NCBI RefSeq assembly: GCF_018882215.1
Contig: NZ_JACVOX010000002.1
Coordinates: 372,001-436,000, forward strand
DNA: 64,000 nt
Direction: 5' to 3'
DNA from: Polynucleobacter sp. AP-Kaivos-20-H2
GTDB lineage: Bacteria; Pseudomonadota; Gammaproteobacteria; Burkholderiales; Burkholderiaceae
A program made the position numbers and the translations under genes. Shown here piece by piece: positions 61,521 to 64,000 of the stretch (within the stretch, counting starts at the first letter, position 1; every line of letters starts with the position of its first letter). The notes under the pieces were generated by a model, which saw only the letters and a list, made by a program, of their open reading frames with translations, did not search any database and was not told where the DNA came from.

Positions 61521-62481
61521 CTTCACCTACTTTGTATATTTTAGAAATTAATTCCATTAGATGCATCGATTCATCCAAAGTACAAAGTGTATTGGCTTTA
61601 CCCAAGGCTGCACGTATAGCCTGCTCTGCCTGGAATTTCAGTCCAGGCTTAAAAATTGTATCCATCTCAAACTCTGACAATTTCACAGATGTTCGAGAAC
61701 CATAGTCTTGGGAGTGCGCTACTTCAAGCGGTCTCATCTCCCACCGCTTACTTTTAGTTGTAACACTAACTGACCAGGGGCCTGGCGCGTTCCATACACA
61801 GCGATAAATACCAATATCACCAGAATCATAATTTGCTTTGGCACAGACTAAAAATGGGTTCATTGGATCCCAACTAATGATATTTTCCACTCCAAGCAAA
61901 TTTCCTCTGCAGAAAATATTAAGATAATCAATTATATGAATTGAATTAGCAAACATCCAATTCTTGACCACCATCTCCGGTTGACCCGCACGCAGGGCAG
62001 ATATCTGATCTTCTTGATCAAATAATTCGACTATTCTAGGTGACCCCTCAACTGATTTCAACTCATCCACAACAGATCTAGTGCTGCCGTAATGACGACG
62101 ATTTAAAGCTACAAATACTTTAGATCCTGAACTTTTAGCTAACTCGTAGATTCGCTCGGCATCTTCAAGATTAAAGCCTACCGGCTTCTCAATTAAGATG
62201 GTCCACGGATGCTGAAAAACCTCTTTACAAACTTCAAAAGTGACCAATTCTGGGACTGATACCACTACCAAATCCGCATTAGTGGAGTCATGCAATGATG
62301 ATATTGAGTCAACAATATTTTTAACTCTATACTCTTCAGCTAACTTTTCAGCTCGCACCCTTGTCTTTGAATAGATTCCGGCCAAATCAACGTTTGGAAT
62401 AGAGCCAAAGGCCTTAAGGTGCTCAGAGGTCATATACCCAGCCCCAACAAAGGCAATCTTTACAAACCCCTCTTTATTCAT
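61513..62481 (-). CDS. Gfo/Idh/MocA-family oxidoreductase
   Basis: A 322-residue NAD(P)-dependent sugar oxidoreductase. KIAFVGAGYMTSEHLKAFG is the Rossmann motif, ILIEKPVGFNLEDAERIYE the EKP motif, and the C-terminal domain is a beta-sheet typical of the family. It is followed by legB with an eight-base overlap with the chosen ATG of that gene, so the pair is cotranscribed. The substrate is unknown; enzymes of this type near nonulosonate genes may oxidise or reduce a nucleotide sugar. Second of two adjacent Gfo/Idh genes that are clearly not identical. Confidence 0.88.
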   Translation of the reverse strand: MNKEGFVKIAFVGAGYMTSEHLKAFGSIPNVDLAGIYSKTRVRAEKLAEEYRVKNIVDSISSLHDSTNADLVVVSVPELVTFEVCKEVFQHPWTILIEKPVGFNLEDAERIYELAKSSGSKVFVALNRRHYGSTRSVVDELKSVEGSPRIVELFDQEDQISALRAGQPEMVVKNWMFANSIHIIDYLNIFCRGNLLGVENIISWDPMNPFLVCAKANYDSGDIGIYRCVWNAPGPWSVSVTTKSKRWEMRPLEVAHSQDYGSRTSVKLSEFEMDTIFKPGLKFQAEQAIRAALGKANTLCTLDESMHLMELISKIYKVGEDD

Positions 62482-62487
62482 AAATTT

Positions 62488-63501
62488 TTAAGCCCAAGGA
62501 AATTTTGTTTCTTGATTTGAATCGTCATTTAGTTCAATCTGCTTTCCAAAACTTTCCGATGATCGATAACCAGCCTCTAGCACTTTTATCGCATTCATTC
62601 CATAGTCAGCATGTACATAATTAATCCCAGAGATCAATGATCTCAGAACATTTGCGGTAGAGTCAATTAACTCAACAGGTGGAATCATTAACTTTTCATG
62701 TGCCGAAGGAAGCCCGTATCTTGTTGTTGACTCCCCAATGTACTCAGAGGTTCTAGCAAAGGCAGTTAACTCACCACTCAATTCATTTACTTGAATTATT
62801 CCATTTCTTCCCGCATAAGTAACCACTACTCCATTGCCCTGATCTTCACTGGCATCTATGTAAAGCCTAACCCCTTTGGGGGTTACAACTCTAATACAAC
62901 CCGCCTTGTCCTCAAACTGAACACCCCTTGGATTGGCAACCTTTCCCGCCGAAAACCATGCTGAAACATATTTTGGATCCTCCCCAGACATAAATCTAAA
63001 GGCTTCAATATAGTGAAGACCATTCATGGCCATGCCAAAGTTTCCAGCCGTCACTGTCATGCTTGACAGTCCACCATATTCTTTAGAATTGAGCATCATT
63101 TTTGGTGTGATGTACTGATCCAAAAACTGCATTTGATGATTCACTGAGAGTCTTGAGCCAGTCTTCTTGCAAACATTAATCATTTTCTGACAATCACTAA
63201 GCGAAGTTGCCATAGGTTTTTCAACTAAGATAAATTTTGCACCTGCTTGTGCCGCAGCACAAACCAACTCACAGTGTGAATCAGCCGTTGTTGCAATAAT
63301 CACGCAATCTGGATTCTCAGAGGATATGAATGCATGCGGATCAAGATGGAGCTGACTAGCGTCTAAGGAGAATTTTTCGGCTGTGTCGGTTAAATTTTTA
63401 GCAGAAATATCAGATACTCCAATAGTTTCATAGCCAAGCAATCTTACGGCCTCCAGATGCCTTTGCCCCATTCTTCCAGCACCAATAATAGCTACCTTCA
63501 A
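62488..63501 (-). CDS. Gfo/Idh/MocA-family oxidoreductase
   Basis: A 337-residue oxidoreductase: VAIIGAGRMGQRHLEAVRLLG, ILVEKPMATSLSDCQKMI and VNHQMQFLDQYITPKM. The start is TTG 63501 and overlaps the stop of the upstream glycosyltransferase (TTGA); AGGGG lies about ten bases before it. No substrate can be assigned. It sits upstream of the second Gfo/Idh gene by six bases and may work with it on the same sugar, for example a two-step oxidation and reduction. Confidence 0.88.
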   Translation of the reverse strand: MKVAIIGAGRMGQRHLEAVRLLGYETIGVSDISAKNLTDTAEKFSLDASQLHLDPHAFISSENPDCVIIATTADSHCELVCAAAQAGAKFILVEKPMATSLSDCQKMINVCKKTGSRLSVNHQMQFLDQYITPKMMLNSKEYGGLSSMTVTAGNFGMAMNGLHYIEAFRFMSGEDPKYVSAWFSAGKVANPRGVQFEDKAGCIRVVTPKGVRLYIDASEDQGNGVVVTYAGRNGIIQVNELSGELTAFARTSEYIGESTTRYGLPSAHEKLMIPPVELIDSTANVLRSLISGINYVHADYGMNAIKVLEAGYRSSESFGKQIELNDDSNQETKFPWA

Positions 63502-64000
63502 TTTTTGATTACCCCTAAATTAATTTGCGCTATTGCCTTCACTGTCCTTTTAATTGCACTTAAGGCCTTGGCAAGAAAGCGCTCTCTTTTTTTCGCGGAA
63601 ATTCCCCTTTTGAGAAAAGGAACCCACTGTGGGTTTATTGAGTTAGCCCAATCGTAAAAAGTAGATGAGGAGCAATGCCCCAACTCCTCTAGGCGAAAAA
63701 CTCCATAAATCGCATTTTCTATAGTCCACCCACAGTTTGGCTGCAAATATTTAATGATGCCTTTAACTTGAGAATCCCACATGCGCACCTCCTCCTCGAT
63801 CGGCAAGGTTTGAGAAATGTTTACCTTAATTCCTCGGGGATTCCATACAGATGAAGACTTTGAAATAGTCTGGTGATAATGAAAAACCAAATCAATTTTT
63901 CCCTCTTTGAAGCCAGCCTTCTCCACCACATCAGAAAAAACAAAGTCCTCTTGGCGATAGATAAAATCATCATCCAAATTTCGCAAGCCATCAATGAAAG
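63498..64000 (-). CDS. Glycosyltransferase C-terminal part (cut by window edge)
   Basis: About 166 C-terminal residues of a gene open to the right edge of the window. LRNLDDDFIYRQEDFVFSDV and LVFHYHQTISKSS resemble the C-terminal half of GT2-family transferases, where an E/QED-type stretch and an H-x-H-Q follow the catalytic base. The rest is helix-rich and basic (ISAKKRERFLAKALSAIKRT). The TTG at 63986 is inside the frame and is not the true start. It belongs to the same operon as the Gfo/Idh and Leg genes downstream. Confidence 0.6.
   Translation of the reverse strand, partial: FIDGLRNLDDDFIYRQEDFVFSDVVEKAGFKEGKIDLVFHYHQTISKSSSVWNPRGIKVNISQTLPIEEEVRMWDSQVKGIIKYLQPNCGWTIENAIYGVFRLEELGHCSSSTFYDWANSINPQWVPFLKRGISAKKRERFLAKALSAIKRTVKAIAQINLGVIKN

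Noticed and set aside
1..64000. CRISPR arrays, tRNA or rRNA genes, riboswitches, prophage genes
   Set aside because: None seen on reading; no repeat-spacer pattern, no tRNA-like cloverleaf and no integrase or structural phage gene.

Overview
The window is a very large surface-polysaccharide locus (O-antigen or capsule type) from a Gram-negative bacterium. Moderate-to-low GC, tightly overlapping genes, several TTG/GTG starts and the protein families present suggest a freshwater betaproteobacterium close to Polynucleobacter/Burkholderiaceae. That placement is inferred from gene style, not from a marker gene. Almost every gene makes, modifies, polymerises or exports glycans. No rRNA, tRNA, CRISPR array, phage gene or intact insertion sequence was seen. 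The locus continues past both window edges.

Left part (1-17.6 kb). A carbamoyltransferase sits with its usual small membrane partners (a 50-aa DUF5989-type protein and an SxtJ-type protein). Next come a GtrB-like glycosyltransferase and a divergent GT-C membrane glycosyltransferase with a beta-rich tail. Then follows a CapD/PglF-type 4,6-dehydratase, a PglC-like initiating phosphosugar transferase and a WbpV-like 4-reductase, which together fit making and loading a 6-deoxy-HexNAc. Around 9.4-11.5 kb an apparently intact GT32-like gene lies among gene fragments (class II aldolase, GT2, two membrane proteins). Two glycosyltransferases, a PglK-like ABC flippase and an acyltransferase-3/SGNH O-acetylase follow.

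Middle part (17.5-36.8 kb, mostly minus strand). Three GT2 enzymes, a Wzy-like polymerase/ligase, a short Wzz-like protein, WecC and WecB (UDP-ManNAcA synthesis), a WbuB-like GT4, a heparinase II/III protein, a two-domain oxidoreductase, a HisF/HisH/amidotransferase set for acetamidino modification, three GT4 enzymes with a small overlapping ORF, and a divergent WecA-like second initiating enzyme.

Acyl module (37.5-43.4 kb). Four co-directional genes encode an acyl carrier protein, an MBOAT membrane acyltransferase, a 1002-residue single-chain 2-oxoacid-dehydrogenase-like fusion (E1alpha-E1beta-lipoyl-E2) and an SGNH protein with an N-terminal membrane anchor. They are bracketed by the two longest gene-free, AT-rich spacers in the window. 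The layout resembles Dlt (carrier + MBOAT + DltD), with the adenylating ligase replaced by a TPP/lipoyl enzyme. This is the best candidate here for an undescribed system: oxidative loading of an acyl group onto a carrier protein for export onto a surface glycan.

Right part (44-64 kb). A GT4 and a DegT aminotransferase, a divergent GT-C protein (with an 11-bp inverted repeat in the shared upstream region), then a long minus-strand operon. It carries a cupin, a GT2, an acetyltransferase, an unrecognised 502-aa protein, and a near-complete GDP-route legionaminic acid pathway (PtmE-like, LegB, LegC, LegH-like, LegG, LegI, LegF) with its own second amidotransferase/HisH/HisF set. Two Gfo/Idh/MocA oxidoreductases and a truncated glycosyltransferase end the window. 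Together the genes predict one or two heavily decorated acidic glycans containing ManNAcA, a 6-deoxy-HexNAc and an amidinated nonulosonate, with carbamoyl, acetyl, amidino and a further unknown acyl substitution.
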